DNA of 64,000 nucleotides from Verticillium longisporum (taxonomy: Eukaryota; Ascomycota; Sordariomycetes; Glomerellales; Plectosphaerellaceae), in contig JAETXT010000005.1 of assembly GCA_019188255.1 (NCBI GenBank), positions 1,674,001 to 1,738,000 on the forward strand, in the 5' to 3' direction. Shown in pieces: positions 13,401 through 23,721 of the stretch. The notes beneath the pieces were generated by a model. It worked only from the letters and a program-made list of their open reading frames with translations. It was not told the origin of the DNA and searched no databases. A program made the position numbers and the translations under genes. Every line of letters starts with the position of its first letter. Position 1 is the first letter of the stretch.

Positions 13401-14250
13401 TCCCCTACTCTTGCATTCGAACGATGCCCGCAGATCCGCTCCCATACTGTGTACCTGCAGCCCCGTACCACCCGAAACCGCACTGGCGTCTGGCTTATTG
13501 TCACCCACACACCCCCGGCCACGGCCTTCTCTCGTCTCCCAGGCCCATCCCATCTCATCCCATCCCCATCCATGTCCCTCCCCGCCCCTGGCCGCCAGTC
13601 CTTGTCCCTCTCCACCCGCATTAAACGCACCTCCCAAGCCAAACCAAACCAAAGCCCCTTCCTCTTTTCCCCCTTCTCCCCCAATCTCGAAGACCCGTCG
13701 CAACCATCCATCTCTCACCACGCCGACGATCGGTTTTGTTGCCGTCTCTCGTTCCTTTTTTGCTTCATTCCCATTGCCATCGTCAATTGACTGGTGCACA
13801 ACTACTGTAGGATTGGTGAGTTCTGCCCTGTGCCGCGCTGTTCCCGTGCAATTCTTGTCGTGGTAGCTATTCCGGCGGTTGTCTCCTTGGCCGTCTCCTC
13901 GCCTGGCCTCCTGAGCCACCAACCTCGAACTCGACACAACCCTCGAGAACGACATCCGCCTACGCTCACGATCTACCGAACTCGCTCACGACTCTTGGGC
14001 AATCACTCCACGTCGGATGGAAACCCATACACTAGTCGATGAACAACACGGGCCGAAGCTGCACGACATATCACGAGGCGCGGCTTGGCATAGCATTCTA
14101 TTTTGCTCGCGAAGAAGCGTGGGCTAATCAAACATTCTTCATCAGCACGTCAACATTGGTACCCAAGTCTCGCCAACCAGCAGTCACTCCAACCTTCGAA
14201 CTGTCCCACTATAATACACCACATATTCAGCACCAGGAACCACCGGCACC
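13401..14250 (+). promoter_or_regulatory. Probable 5' leader and core promoter of the G-alpha gene
   Basis: The region 13495-13760 is strongly C/T-rich on the plus strand (CCCATCTCATCC, CTTTTCCCCCTTCTCCCCC). Such pyrimidine tracts commonly precede transcription starts of highly expressed fungal genes. It runs into CAGCACCAGGAACCACCGGCACCATGG, a good fungal start context, at the G-alpha ATG. Small upstream ORFs and possible leader introns cannot be settled without transcript data. Confidence 0.4.
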
Positions 14251-15482
14251 ATGGGTTGCGGAATGAGTACGGAGGAGAAGGAGGGCAAGGCCCGGAACGA
14301 GGAGATTGAGAACCAACTCAAGAGGGATAAGATGATGCAGCGCAACGAGATCAAGATGCTTCTTCTGGGTATGTTCAGCAACGTGATTGCTGTAGTCTCT
14401 CGGCATTCGAACTAACGCGTCTACAGGTGCTGGTGAATCTGGAAAGTCCACGATCCTCAAGCAGATGAAGCTCATCCACGAGGGAGGCTACTCGCGCGAC
14501 GAGCGCGAGTCGTTCAAGGAAATCATCTTCAGCAACACCGTCCAGTCGATGCGTGTCATCCTCGAGGCCATGGAGTCTCTCGAGCTTCCGCTTGAGGACC
14601 AGCGCATGGAGTACCACGTTCAGACCATCTTCATGCAGCCGGCTCAGATTGAGGGCGATGTCCTGCCTCCCGAGGTTGGCAGCGCCATCGAGGCGCTGTG
14701 GAAGGACCGTGGTGTCCAGGAGTGCTTCAAGCGCTCCAGGGAGTACCAGCTCAACGATTCGGCGAGATAGTGAGTTGTCCACGCACGGCTCGAAAGTGCA
14801 TCCGTTGTTAACAGACGCCAGCTACTTCGATAACATTGCCCGAATCGCCGCCCCTGATTACATGCCCAACGACCAAGATGTCCTGCGATCGCGTGTCAAG
14901 ACGACTGGTATTACGGAGACCACGTTCATCATCGGCGATCTGACCTACAGGATGTTCGATGTCGGTGGCCAGCGATCAGAGCGAAAGAAGTGGATTCACT
15001 GCTTCGAGAACGTCACCACAATCCTCTTCCTTGTCGCCATTTCCGAATACGACCAGCTGCTTTTCGAAGATGAGACGGTCAACCGTATGCAGGAGGCGTT
15101 GACGCTGTTTGACTCGATTTGCAACTCAAGGTGGTTCATCAAGACGTCTATCATCCTCTTCCTGAACAAGATCGATCGTTTCAAGGAGAAGTTGCCCGTC
15201 AGCCCCATGAAGAACTACTTCCCCGACTACGAGGGTGGCGACGACTACGCCGCGGCGTGCGACTACATTCTCAACCGTTTCGTCAGCCTGAACCAGCATG
15301 AGACCAAGCAGATCTACACGCACTTCACCTGCGCGACGGATACGACGCAAATCCGCTTCGTCATGGCGGCCGTCAATGGTGAGTCCCAGCTAGCCTGGGC
15401 TTGATGCAATCCTGCGGAAGCTAACACTGTCCGTGCAGATATCATCATCCAGGAGAACCTCCGTCTTTGCGGCCTGATTTGA
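14251..15482 (+). CDS. gpa1: Heterotrimeric G protein alpha subunit, group I (G-alpha-i-like; Gpa1/FadA/CPG-1 class)
   Basis: Membrane-attached GTPase switch acting below seven-helix receptors; in filamentous fungi this class affects growth, conidiation, mating and virulence. Four exons, 14251-14368, 14427-14769, 14822-15378 and 15439-15482, give 353 aa, exactly the class length. Seen directly: N-terminal MGCGMS (Gly2 for myristoylation, Cys3 for palmitoylation), P-loop GAGESGKST, the switch I region with Arg in RSRVKTTGI, switch II DVGGQR, the guanine-specificity motif NKID, TCAT near the end, and the C-terminal CGLI with Cys at -4 as in toxin-sensitive Gi proteins. No catalytic residue is missing. 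Splice sites are standard. The unusually long gene-free DNA upstream may contain its control region. Confidence 0.97.
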
Positions 15483-16638
15483 GTGCAATGTTTTTTTTTA
15501 ATTCTCAGCAAATACCCTTTACTTCGTAATGGCATGGCTCCGGCTAGACATTGTCGCGGGAGTTGGCTCATGAATTCAACCCGCTCCCGACGACGCACAC
15601 GGCAACCCGACGGTTTTCTAGGATTCCCTTTTATTTTTTTCACGTACGCCATGTCGCGTGTTTCCTGTCGCCCACATCAACCTCCTCAAACGCCCACAGC
15701 TTTCGCCTTCACGCTCCCAACTCATTTCCTCCATTGCATTGCTTTGGTGTGGGCAGTATGTCAGGCTTCTGGGTGTCTTGCATCGAACCTCCTGACAGAA
15801 GGCTTCGAAGGCGGTATTCGTGTGGTGGTCTGTATCAAAAAGAACAAGGGGCAACGACCCCAACGAGCGACAAGGCGAGGCGAAGGGGAGGAACAGGGTG
15901 GAGAAAGCAGGCTGAGATTCTAAGCGATTGATGGATGGATAGCAGATGGTGAAATAGGGAGCGGAGGAATCGATGACCCTGAATGCATGTCCGAGAGGAG
16001 TGACGCGGTGGGACGGAGGGTGGTTCAATATTTCTGTTTAATTATGAAAGTCCAATTTCCTAACGTCTACGCCGTGCACGTGTGACTTGCCATCGACACT
16101 GCCTGTCAGCGTTCGCATGGAGGTGACATGATCCCTCTCGTTTGACTTGCGATCAGCACTTACTAGACCAAGAAGATCGGTCAGATCAGGCGGACATGTT
16201 CTCACTGCATGCCCGGCTGACTCAATGTAGTCCGAGTCGCGTTGTAGACGACCTCGGGAACATGCTCGACAGGTGTTGGACGCATGCCTCGCAAATGGTC
16301 GCCAGTTCTGGATGGGTAATAGCCTGGGAGGCGTAACCCAACATTGGTAGCGCAACCATGTGTAAGATGTACGACTTGATGGTTCAATGATACACAAACG
16401 CTTTTCGCTCCTCGTTCGTACTGGTCCCACGGCCGCTGGGAGACTGACACGCAGAAAATCACGGCGAGATGCATGAACCCCGCGAGTCGACATCCGGCAG
16501 AACACCAGCCCTGGCTGTGGGGGCATGCATTTAACATTTTCCGGATGAAACAAAAACTACCACAGACGCAACGTCTACCGTCCCCCCTCTTCCCCGGCCC
16601 GTTTTCCTTCTTCGTATCTGCGAAGAGACGCGAGAAAC
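15483..16638. other. Intergenic, convergent 3' regions of G-alpha and the DUF3716 gene
   Basis: A T-rich stretch follows the G-alpha stop. No coding sequence was recognised in the rest. Confidence 0.5.
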
Positions 16639-16907
16639 CTATTCTCCCTCCTCCACCTCCCGCATGCCCTGCCCGTGGTCGCCCTCGGGACCCTGCTCAT
16701 GCTGCTGCTGCTGCTGCTGCTCGTGCGCCTGCTGCGCCTGCAGAAAGTCGCTGTACTCGGCCGTCGCGAGCGCGAGCTGCCGCGCCGCGGCGTCGATGCG
16801 GAACTGGTATCGCACGTGGGGGTCGTCGGCGCGAGCCTCGAGTACGTGCCGGTCGAGGATGCTGCGGACGTACTGGTCCAGGCCGCCGGGGGCAAAGTTG
16901 GGGCCGA

Positions 16908-16949
<42 letters not shown>

Positions 16950-18070
16950 GGTGCTGGGGCGGCGGCGGCGGCGGCGCTGGCAGGCCTTGAGGCACAGGGC
17001 CGGCAAGGCCCGTGAAGACGGGGACGGAGTGCTGGAGCTGGATGGCGGGAATGTGCTGGTGCTGTTGAGGGAGGTTTGTTTCTGTGCCGCGTGCCCGGTC
17101 AGCAACGAGATGTTTTGGGGGCGGGAGCATGGAAGACTTGTGGTCTCTGGAAAGTGAAGCATCATGTGAAACGTGCAAAAAGGACAGAGGAGCACGTACC
17201 GTGGAAGGAACAGCGCGAGCCGCTGGCGTTGAACCAGCAGTTGGCGCAGCTGCCGCACATCTGGCCGCTGACGACGATGCAGCCGTTCCAGGGACCGTAG
17301 CCCTTGTGGCAGCTCTTGCACTGGCTGTGCGCCTCCTGGCCCGAGACGTGGGCGAGCAGGGCCTCGACGTTGCTGCGGCGCTTGAGGTTGAGGCCCTGGT
17401 CCTGGCGGCGCTGGACGGCGAGGCGAACGCCCGTGTTGTCGGCGAGACGCTTGGCCAGGGCGCTGTCGATGAGGAGGGCCGGGTAGCCGCTCTCCTTGGA
17501 GAGGTCGATGGCGGTCCGTGGTGGGCCGGCGTCCATGGGGGCTTCCATGGCGAAATTTTGCGGAGGCGGCGGCGGGGCTTGGTGGTGTTGTTGCTGATGC
17601 TGGGAGTGCGGCGGCGGCTGCTGCTGCTGCTGGTGGGCGCCGGGCCCGGGAACGAGGCCTTGGAGGGCGGAGTGTATGGCTTCTGCTTGTTGTTGGGCGG
17701 CTTGGCTTGGGCCGTTGGGGATAAGGCCGTGGGCGGCGGAGGAGAGGTCAAAGTGTGGTTGGTGTTGGTGTTGCTGCTGCTGCTGCTGCTGGGAAGGAGC
17801 GCCTGGGTGGTGGTGGTTCGGATGACCGTGGTGGTCCTCGTCTACGACGTCGTCGTGCTCGCCGTCTTCGTCTTGGTCTGGGAGGTGTTCAGTTTTAGCA
17901 ATGACGGAGTGACGGTCTTCCTCATCATCGTCACGAAGCTGGGCGTCTATATGGTCGGCCGTGACGGAGGACTGGCGATGGCCTCGTCCGCGACCGCCGG
18001 CAATGGGAGGCTTGGTGACCTTGTTCGGGCGACCGCGCGGTCGTCCGATGGCACCGCCTCTACCGGACAT
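16639..18070 (-). CDS. DUF3716-domain protein with AT-hook and polyglutamine tracts
   Basis: Two exons, 18070-17200 and 17081-16639, give 437 aa; the intron begins GTACGTGC and ends GCACAG. Near the N-terminus the AT-hook-like GRPRGRP (residues about 9-15) suggests binding to the DNA minor groove. An acidic/His segment and Gln/Pro-rich low complexity follow. Residues about 251-290 hold a cysteine cluster (CKSC, then C, CGSC, C and CSFH) typical of fungal DUF3716, a probable zinc-binding module. Exon 2 carries a pure run of 13 Gln and ends acidic (REVEEGE). A nuclear regulatory role is inferred from the AT-hook and low complexity, not shown. The frame is open upstream to 18400, but MSGRGG is the likelier start because the upstream part has no domain character. 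Confidence 0.75.
16908..16947. repeat. Uninterrupted GCT/CTG trinucleotide repeat (about 13 units)
   Basis: A perfect trinucleotide run read on the plus strand as GCT; on the coding (minus) strand it is CAG and encodes 13 Gln in the DUF3716 protein. Shorter CTG/CAG runs lie at about 16700-16722 and 17780-17795 in the same gene. Runs this pure tend to vary in length between isolates. Confidence 0.9.
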
Positions 18071-19267
18071 GGAAGGGTTCTCTGGGTCGGCGGGATGCTT
18101 TCGCGACGACGCGGATGAGACGTGATGTTTGGCGATGCTGAGCAGCTGATGACAGCTGGTGGGTGAACAGGCTTGAATTGAGGGAGAGGAGCGCCAGTGT
18201 GTGCGAAGGCGTCGGGGATTTCCCACCACCCACGACTGGCGACCAAATACGGTTAGCGTCGTTGGCAGTGCCGCTTCCGTCTGAGGGCATGTACAAGTTG
18301 ACCACCTCCTCTCCTCTCCTCTGTCTCCTTTGCTCATTCTCAAATTCATCTGAACAATATGTTGAAGAAACATGTGATCATTTCGAAAAGTGACAGGCAA
18401 GCCCTGTCGTGGTCCAGCCGGGCGTACGCACGGAATTCCTAGAGCTGACCAAATATAACAGCAGACCTCGACACCAAGTACTAGCAGCTCGACTGCCTCT
18501 CACTTGTGTGAAACCATAGTGATGACAATTGTACACGGCATCAGTGGCAGGCCAACAATAAGCTTGTCATGTGCGCGGTGCACGTCAGACTCGGCTCGAT
18601 GACTGGCCGTGTACTGATGGTGCTGTTGCCCTCCAAGTATTTATGCCAATTCCTTGACTGATTTGATTGCTCTCCAGCCGGCGTCGGGATGAGCATTTAA
18701 TCTTACCTTGACCAACGCGCTTTTATGCAGTCTTTTTACTGAAGACAACTGTAACCTTACTGCCAAGACTCTCGTGAGAATACTGCACGCTTTTCTCTGC
18801 ATTTGAAAGCAGCAAATTTCCGTTCCAGATCACGGGAGCCGGTGATGTATGTCTGGCGTGGGGAGGTGCCATTGCGTGTGAACACTTTCAAAGAGAGATT
18901 TACCAAATCTCAGCCAGCTATGAAGGTGGTCCTGGCCCTGGCCAATTTGTTCAGAGCAAGGCTTCAGCCGGAGCAACACTGCCCCATCCGTCTGGTCTAT
19001 AGTCCCGCCGGTTGCCCAGCATCGTGCAATGCTGGATGTCACTACTACTGGGCCAGATGGAGTAGTAGACGTGAACAACATTTACCCTGTATGCTGTGAT
19101 GAGACATGCTTTTGCCGACTTTGGGCCCGCGGCTACGTGAGGTACCTTACATAGCATTAGTGATCTTTTCATTGTACGGATCGTGTACCTTGCGTCTACT
19201 CATGCAAAGTCCATCCTGTGCTTGAGCCTCTCTTTGTCAATCATGTGCTTCATTGAACCTGCAGGCT
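18071..19267. other. Intergenic, DUF3716 promoter and 3' region of CDC123
   Basis: About 1.2 kb without a recognised gene. A CT-rich stretch at 18300-18345 lies upstream of the DUF3716 start. Both neighbours are on the minus strand. Confidence 0.5.
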
Positions 19268-20557
19268 CTACTGCTGCGGAGACTCCCACACATCGCCCCC
19301 TCCTTCCGACGCCGTCATGTCCCTCCACCGCTGCATAAACTCCCGCAGACCCCCCTCGCCGGCCGTGCTCGCGTCGACAACCTCCTTCGGCAGCTTGTGC
19401 GCCGAGTACTGCGCCGAGCTAAAGCTGGCCGACGATGGGTTATCCCGCTCCATGAGCCGCAGCTCCGGCACGAGCTCGTCGGCCTCGTCCTCGTCCTCGG
19501 TCGTGGTGTCGTCGTCGGCGCCGGCGCCCACGTCCTCCCGAAACTCGTGCGGGCTGACGACGGAGCCGAGAATGGGCCGCGGCACGTCCAACGCCAGCAG
19601 CTCGCCCCAGTCGAACAGCAGGCTGTCGGTGCGGGCGGCCCAGGGGTTGACGTCGATGAGGCGCACGCGGCCGAGGCCGTCGCGCGCGTCGCTGTCCTCG
19701 GGCACGTAGACGTCAAAGACGAAGCAGCCGTCGGGGAAGGTGAGCTGGAGCTTGTCGTCGAAGAAGCTGCGCACCTTGCTGACGAGGGCGGGCCGCAGCG
19801 CCTCGAGAAAGGGGTAGTGGTTCTGGTCGCGCGAGCAGAGGCCGATGAGGATGCGGTGCTTGACGAAGCAGCGGAACTCGAGGGCCGGGTGCGGGCTGAA
19901 GAAGGGGCGCAGGACGAGGACGGGCTGGAAGGGGCGCGACTGGGACGAGGTCGAGGGGGATGTGTCGACCGTGTCGTCAAAGGCGTGCTCGAGGTCGTGG
20001 CTGACGAAGCTCGAGCTCTTGAGGAGGAGGTAAATGTCGTTGGGTGACGTGGACTTGAGGGTGTTTTGGTGTGGTGAGATCCAGGCGGCGTCTTTGGGGG
20101 ATGACCAGTTCAGCTTGGGCACGACGGCGCCGCCGAGTTCGCGGATCTTGTCCTTGATCTCTTGGTGGATCTCGGGGAAGCGTTCGTTTGGTGGGCGCGC
20201 GTCGGCCTCTGGCACATCGTCGTCGGAGTCGGAGTCGGAGTCTGGTGCTTGGCGGGTGGAAGCACCGCTAGAAGCCCATTCTTCTTCGTCTGGCCTGTCG
20301 TCTTGCTGCGTCTCATCGTCGTCGGCGAGAATAATGCCGTCTTCGCCAATGTACTTGACAAAGTCGGGGGTGAGCTTGATGATCCGTGACTTGAGAGCAG
20401 ATGTCCGGTATTTGGGGAACCAGCTGTCATAGGAGCAGTTCAGGATGTGATCTCTCGTCAGGAGCGGAAAGGCGATTTCTCGAACATCGGATGCTGTCGC
20501 ATTGGGGTTTGCATGCGACTCCGAGAGCCCCGCGACGACTGCTTCAAGAGACGGCAT
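19268..20557 (-). CDS. CDC123: Cell division cycle protein 123 (D123 family), eIF2 assembly factor
   Basis: Intronless, 429 aa. Cdc123 is an ATP-grasp-like protein that helps assemble the alpha, beta and gamma subunits of translation factor eIF2. Family blocks seen: SYDSWFPKYR near residue 42, TPDFVKYIGEDGI about 20 residues later, LVLRPFFSPHPALEFRCFV in the middle, and FDVYVPEDSD followed by RVRLIDVNPW, where the acidic and Asn residues bind metal/ATP in the family. An acidic Asp/Glu/Ser linker (about residues 80-120) and another near the C-terminus (TTEDEDEADE) are low complexity. The start MPSLEAVV is the first Met. It shares a divergent intergenic region with CWC21, now split by an inverted-repeat element. 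Confidence 0.93.
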   Translation of the reverse strand: MPSLEAVVAGLSESHANPNATASDVREIAFPLLTRDHILNCSYDSWFPKYRTSALKSRIIKLTPDFVKYIGEDGIILADDDETQQDDRPDEEEWASSGASTRQAPDSDSDSDDDVPEADARPPNERFPEIHQEIKDKIRELGGAVVPKLNWSSPKDAAWISPHQNTLKSTSPNDIYLLLKSSSFVSHDLEHAFDDTVDTSPSTSSQSRPFQPVLVLRPFFSPHPALEFRCFVKHRILIGLCSRDQNHYPFLEALRPALVSKVRSFFDDKLQLTFPDGCFVFDVYVPEDSDARDGLGRVRLIDVNPWAARTDSLLFDWGELLALDVPRPILGSVVSPHEFREDVGAGADDDTTTEDEDEADELVPELRLMERDNPSSASFSSAQYSAHKLPKEVVDASTAGEGGLREFMQRWRDMTASEGGGDVWESPQQ

Positions 20558-20760
20558 GGCAGGGGTATCTTACGAAGTCAAATAGTAAACAAATTAGATA
20601 TGAGACTGAAATGCTCTGGATCCTCACTTCTCTCTCCGAGGAACCTCGACTTTGATTCAGGGCAAGTCGTCAGCAATTGATCCTTCACTGACTCACAAGA
20701 AAGATGTCGAGGAATCTCAGAGTCACTGGTGCATCTGCAGATGCCCCGCCACCGAGGCTA

Positions 20761-21330
20761 TAGTTCACCTGACCATTGGGTATCGACCTGAGCTGACCAT
20801 TAGGTCCGCTTTTAATCTACGCTAAGCCTCTTTGGGAACCGACCTGACCATTGGGGGGTGCTATAGGGTGCGATTAAAAGCTATACCAGAATATCACGTG
20901 CCTTAGTTACCTAATACAACGGAGGCCAGACCACTGAGTCCACTAAGGTCAGACTACTAAGTCTACTAAGGCCAGACTACTAAATCTACTAAGGCCAGAC
21001 TACTAAATCTACTAAGGCCAGACTACTAAATCTATTAAGGTCAGACTATTAAATCTTTTAAGGTTAGCTTATTAAAGCTATATAATAAGGCTTCTAATTT
21101 TTTTCTAATTTTTTTTTTAGAAAATAATCTATTCTAAATCGATTTAGAATCGATTTAGAATCGATTATCGAAGATAGAGAAATCAGCTAATCTTAGGTAA
21201 GCCTATTTTAATACTTTCACCCCATTCTAATACCCCCAATGGTCAGGTCAGTTCCTAAAGAGGTTTAGCGTAGATTAAAAGCGGACCCAATGGTCAGCTC
21301 AGGTCGATACCCAATGGTCAGGTGAACTTA
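20761..21330. mobile_element. 570-bp inverted-repeat element (MITE-like) with TA target duplication
   Basis: The ends are inverted copies of about 97 bp: 20761-20857 and 21233-21330. Each contains three spaced copies of a CTGACCATTGGG-type motif and the shared block CCGCTTTTAATCTACGCTAA. The four internal mismatches between the ends are all transitions. TA at 20759-20760 and TA at 21331-21332 flank the element, as expected for a Tc1/mariner-type target duplication. The interior is AT-rich, holds a 23-bp tandem repeat and has no ORF, so it is non-autonomous. It sits in the shared promoter of CDC123 and CWC21. Confidence 0.8.
20922..21059. repeat. Tandem 23-bp repeat, about six units, inside the inverted-repeat element
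   Basis: Units of the form AAGGCCAGACTACTAAATCT plus a three-base tail follow one another at 23-bp spacing (starts near 20922, 20945, 20968, 20991, 21014 and 21037). The outer units differ from the centre mainly by C/T and G/A changes. Confidence 0.85.
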
Positions 21331-21526
21331 TACCTCCCCGCGACCCGTCACTTTTCTGCCGCCGCCGCCCACGTTCGCCCCCCTGGCAAACACGCTGACC
21401 GCCTACCGTACGCATCCGTTATCTTATCGCCCTGCATCGTCCGTCCTGAACCACCCATGACGACCAACCTCTCCGTTCCTCCATTCTACGGACCACGACC
21501 GCTCAAAGCACAGCCCATCACGCATC

Positions 21527-22114
21527 ATGTCCGACAACGTGGGCCTCTCGACGCCCCGAGGCAGTGGCACCTCCGGCTACGTCCAGCGCAACCTCGCGCA
21601 CGTGCGCCCGCGCGACAACGCGGCGCCCTACCCCAAGGACCTCGACTCGCTCCGCCACCGGCAGCGCCAGCCCGACAAGGAGATTCTCGAGCACGACCGC
21701 AAGCGCGAGGTCGAGGTCAAAGTGTTCGACCTGCGCGACCAGCTCGAGGAAGAAGAGTATGCTCCCAATGGCCTCATGGTGACTGGTTTTTGAGATAGGC
21801 CCGCTGACAGCAGGGACAACAGGGTCGACGAAGAAGAGATTGACAAGCGATGCGACGAGCTGAGGCAGAAGCTGCTCGCCGAGATGGAGAGCAAGAAGAA
21901 CGGCCGCGGCGGCGGGCCGATCCGCAAGGGGTTCAAGAGCCACCAGGTGCACGAGATGGCGGATGCCAAGATCAAGGAGAGCGAGAGGCTGCGCAACGCG
22001 CTTAAGATCAGCAAGGACTACGAGGAGGGGAGCCACTGGAGGCGGCAGGAGGACAGGCTGCGCACTGCGCTGGACGATGACGCCAAGAGGGAGCCCGAGG
22101 CCAAGAGGGATTGA
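21527..22114 (+). CDS. CWC21: Pre-mRNA splicing factor Cwc21 (cwf21 domain)
   Basis: Spliceosome-associated protein, related to the N-terminus of human SRRM2, that contacts Prp8 and Snu114. Exons 21527-21756 and 21823-22114 (66-bp intron, GTATGC donor, CTGAC branch) give 173 aa. The N-terminus [20 protein letters not shown] is the family signature. The cwf21 region spans about residues 50-105 (DLRDQLEEE, then [17 protein letters not shown]). The remainder is charged and helical, ending PEAKRD. The ATG lies about 200 bp right of the inverted-repeat element. Convergent with the NDUFAF2-like gene. Confidence 0.92.
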
Positions 22115-22311
22115 GAGCCAAAGTGAAAAGAAGCTGGCGGATGGGAGGATTGCATGGCGGGGGCGTTCTGGGCGTTCAAGTCCCCATGTTCATTATGTTT
22201 ACGCTCAAAGGGCCTTTCTGGACAAAAAGGCGGGTATGAAGAGCGGGATATGCTTCTCTAAGATGTTGTACATGTTGTAAGTGTTGTGCATGTTATACAT
22301 TTTGTACGGGT

Positions 22312-22319
22312 TGTACATA
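22312..22319 (+). promoter_or_regulatory. Candidate PUF-protein site (UGUACAUA) in the CWC21 3' UTR
   Basis: TGTACATA matches the PUF consensus UGUANAUA and lies about 200 nt after the CWC21 stop. It sits within a cluster of TGTAC/TTGTA words at 22265-22335. The match is short, so chance is possible. Confidence 0.3.
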
Positions 22320-22358
22320 TGTGTTGTGGTACAATCGTGTAGATGATGTCGGAAGAAA

Positions 22359-23036
22359 TCACCTCTTCCGTGTTGACCCTGGCGTCCAAGCCTCTGGCTG
22401 CCACCCTTCTCCGGCTCCTCTCGCCTTCTTCCAAGGGTCCTGCTCGGGCTTCTTCTCGTCCGGTGCCGCCGCAGCCTGTGTTGTTCCCGTCGGCGCCCGC
22501 GCGGCATCCTCCCTCGCATCATTGACCGCGACGCGCTCGGGCGCAATCGGCTGCGTCTTGGCCGTGTCGAGCGCCGGCACGGGCTGGCCCATGTCGCGGC
22601 CGGGAGCGCCCATGACCCTGGGCTTCGCCTCCCAGCGCGCGTCGGCCTGGGCGGCGAGCGTCTTCATCCTCTCCTGGCGAAACTCGTCGTTGGACTGCTC
22701 CTCGATCGACGGCGGGTCCTCGCGGGTGTAGCGCAGCCACTGGTGCCAAAGAGGCGAGACGTTGACTTCGGAGTAGTGGGTCGAGCGCGGGGGCTTGACG
22801 ATGCGGCGGAAGCGGCCGGGGCCGTCGCCGCGTTGTTCGCGAAACTCCCAAAAGGTATTGCCCTTGAGGTCGCGGCCTGGACGGGGTCAGGAGACAAACT
22901 TTGGTTGGGGGCGTTTGCAGGTGGGTATGGGACGCAGCATGTGGAAGCAGCATGGAAACGTACCGATGAGGAATTGCTTGCGCCACGGGAGACGCAGCAT
23001 CTTCCACCTGTACCATGTCTGGACTAATGAAGACAT
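22359..23036 (-). CDS. Mitochondrial complex I assembly factor, NDUFAF2/NDUFA12-like
   Basis: Exons 23036-22964 and 22876-22359 (intron 22963-22877, GTACG donor) give 196 aa. The N-terminus has the WYRWKMLRLPWRKQFLIG arrangement. It is followed across the intron by DLKGNTFWEF and FRRIV, the hallmark of the NDUFA12/NDUFAF2 (mimitin, B17.2-like) family. WHQWLRYTREDPPS near residue 78 is also family-typical. The C-terminal 80 residues are Ala/Pro/Lys-rich low complexity. Length and this extension fit the assembly factor better than the core subunit NDUFA12, but that choice is inference. Divergent from the calponin-domain gene. Confidence 0.85.
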
Positions 23037-23721
23037 GATGGCCTTATGTTTGTGTTAAGGTCAAGGGGAATTGTCGAGCTGGGTCGAGGTTGCGGCAGAG
23101 AGGATGTCTTAACAAGTGATGAGGTCAAGCTTGCGATAGAGAGAATTGCACCGCCACCAGCCTTGCGACACCAGCCACCAGCCACCCCGCACACGTCACT
23201 GCTCACCACTTCAGGTACCTGCCTTGTCCAGGTACCTGCCTCGTTAGTACAGACCTCACAGGAAGCGCGGCCCAGCCGGCTGTGCTCTGGTCATGGTCCA
23301 GGTTTCTTCGCTGCGGCCTCATCACTCACCTTCCAGAACCCTGGGCATAAACATCAAATCTCCCACCCACTACCCCATCCCACGAGGCGCGTTGGTCCCG
23401 CCAATGCTTGCCCCGACGCCGGCAGCCGCATCGCGCCACTCATTCATCACTGGCATCATTCGCCCTATCGACACTATCGATACCCAACGAGCCGTCAGCC
23501 TGTCGCATCATCAGTGACGGCAATTGCTCTCCCTCACATTCCGATCCTCCCTGAAACCCCCGCCTTCGACGCCCAACATTGTCCTTTTTTTTGTCGAAAC
23601 CCGACGAATCTTCTGCGAGACGTGCCATCTATCGATCAATTCTGCGACCACACGCCTTCAACGACACTTCCAACGCAAGCCCAGACAAGAAAAGAAAAAG
23701 GGAATCAGAGCAGCACACGAA
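23037..23721. other. Shared divergent promoter of the NDUFAF2-like and calponin-domain genes
   Basis: No gene recognised. A GGTACCTGCC sequence is duplicated at about 23214-23240 (GGTACCTGCCTTGTCCAGGT with a second ACCTGCC just after). Confidence 0.5.

Noticed and set aside
17084..18118. 344-codon plus-strand frame, Ala/Leu/Val-rich
   Set aside because: Mirror of exon 1 of the DUF3716 gene; no domain of its own.
20922..21059. Regular 23-bp repeats that could be mistaken for a CRISPR array
   Set aside because: Units are contiguous with no spacers, lie inside an inverted-repeat element, and this is a fungal genome.
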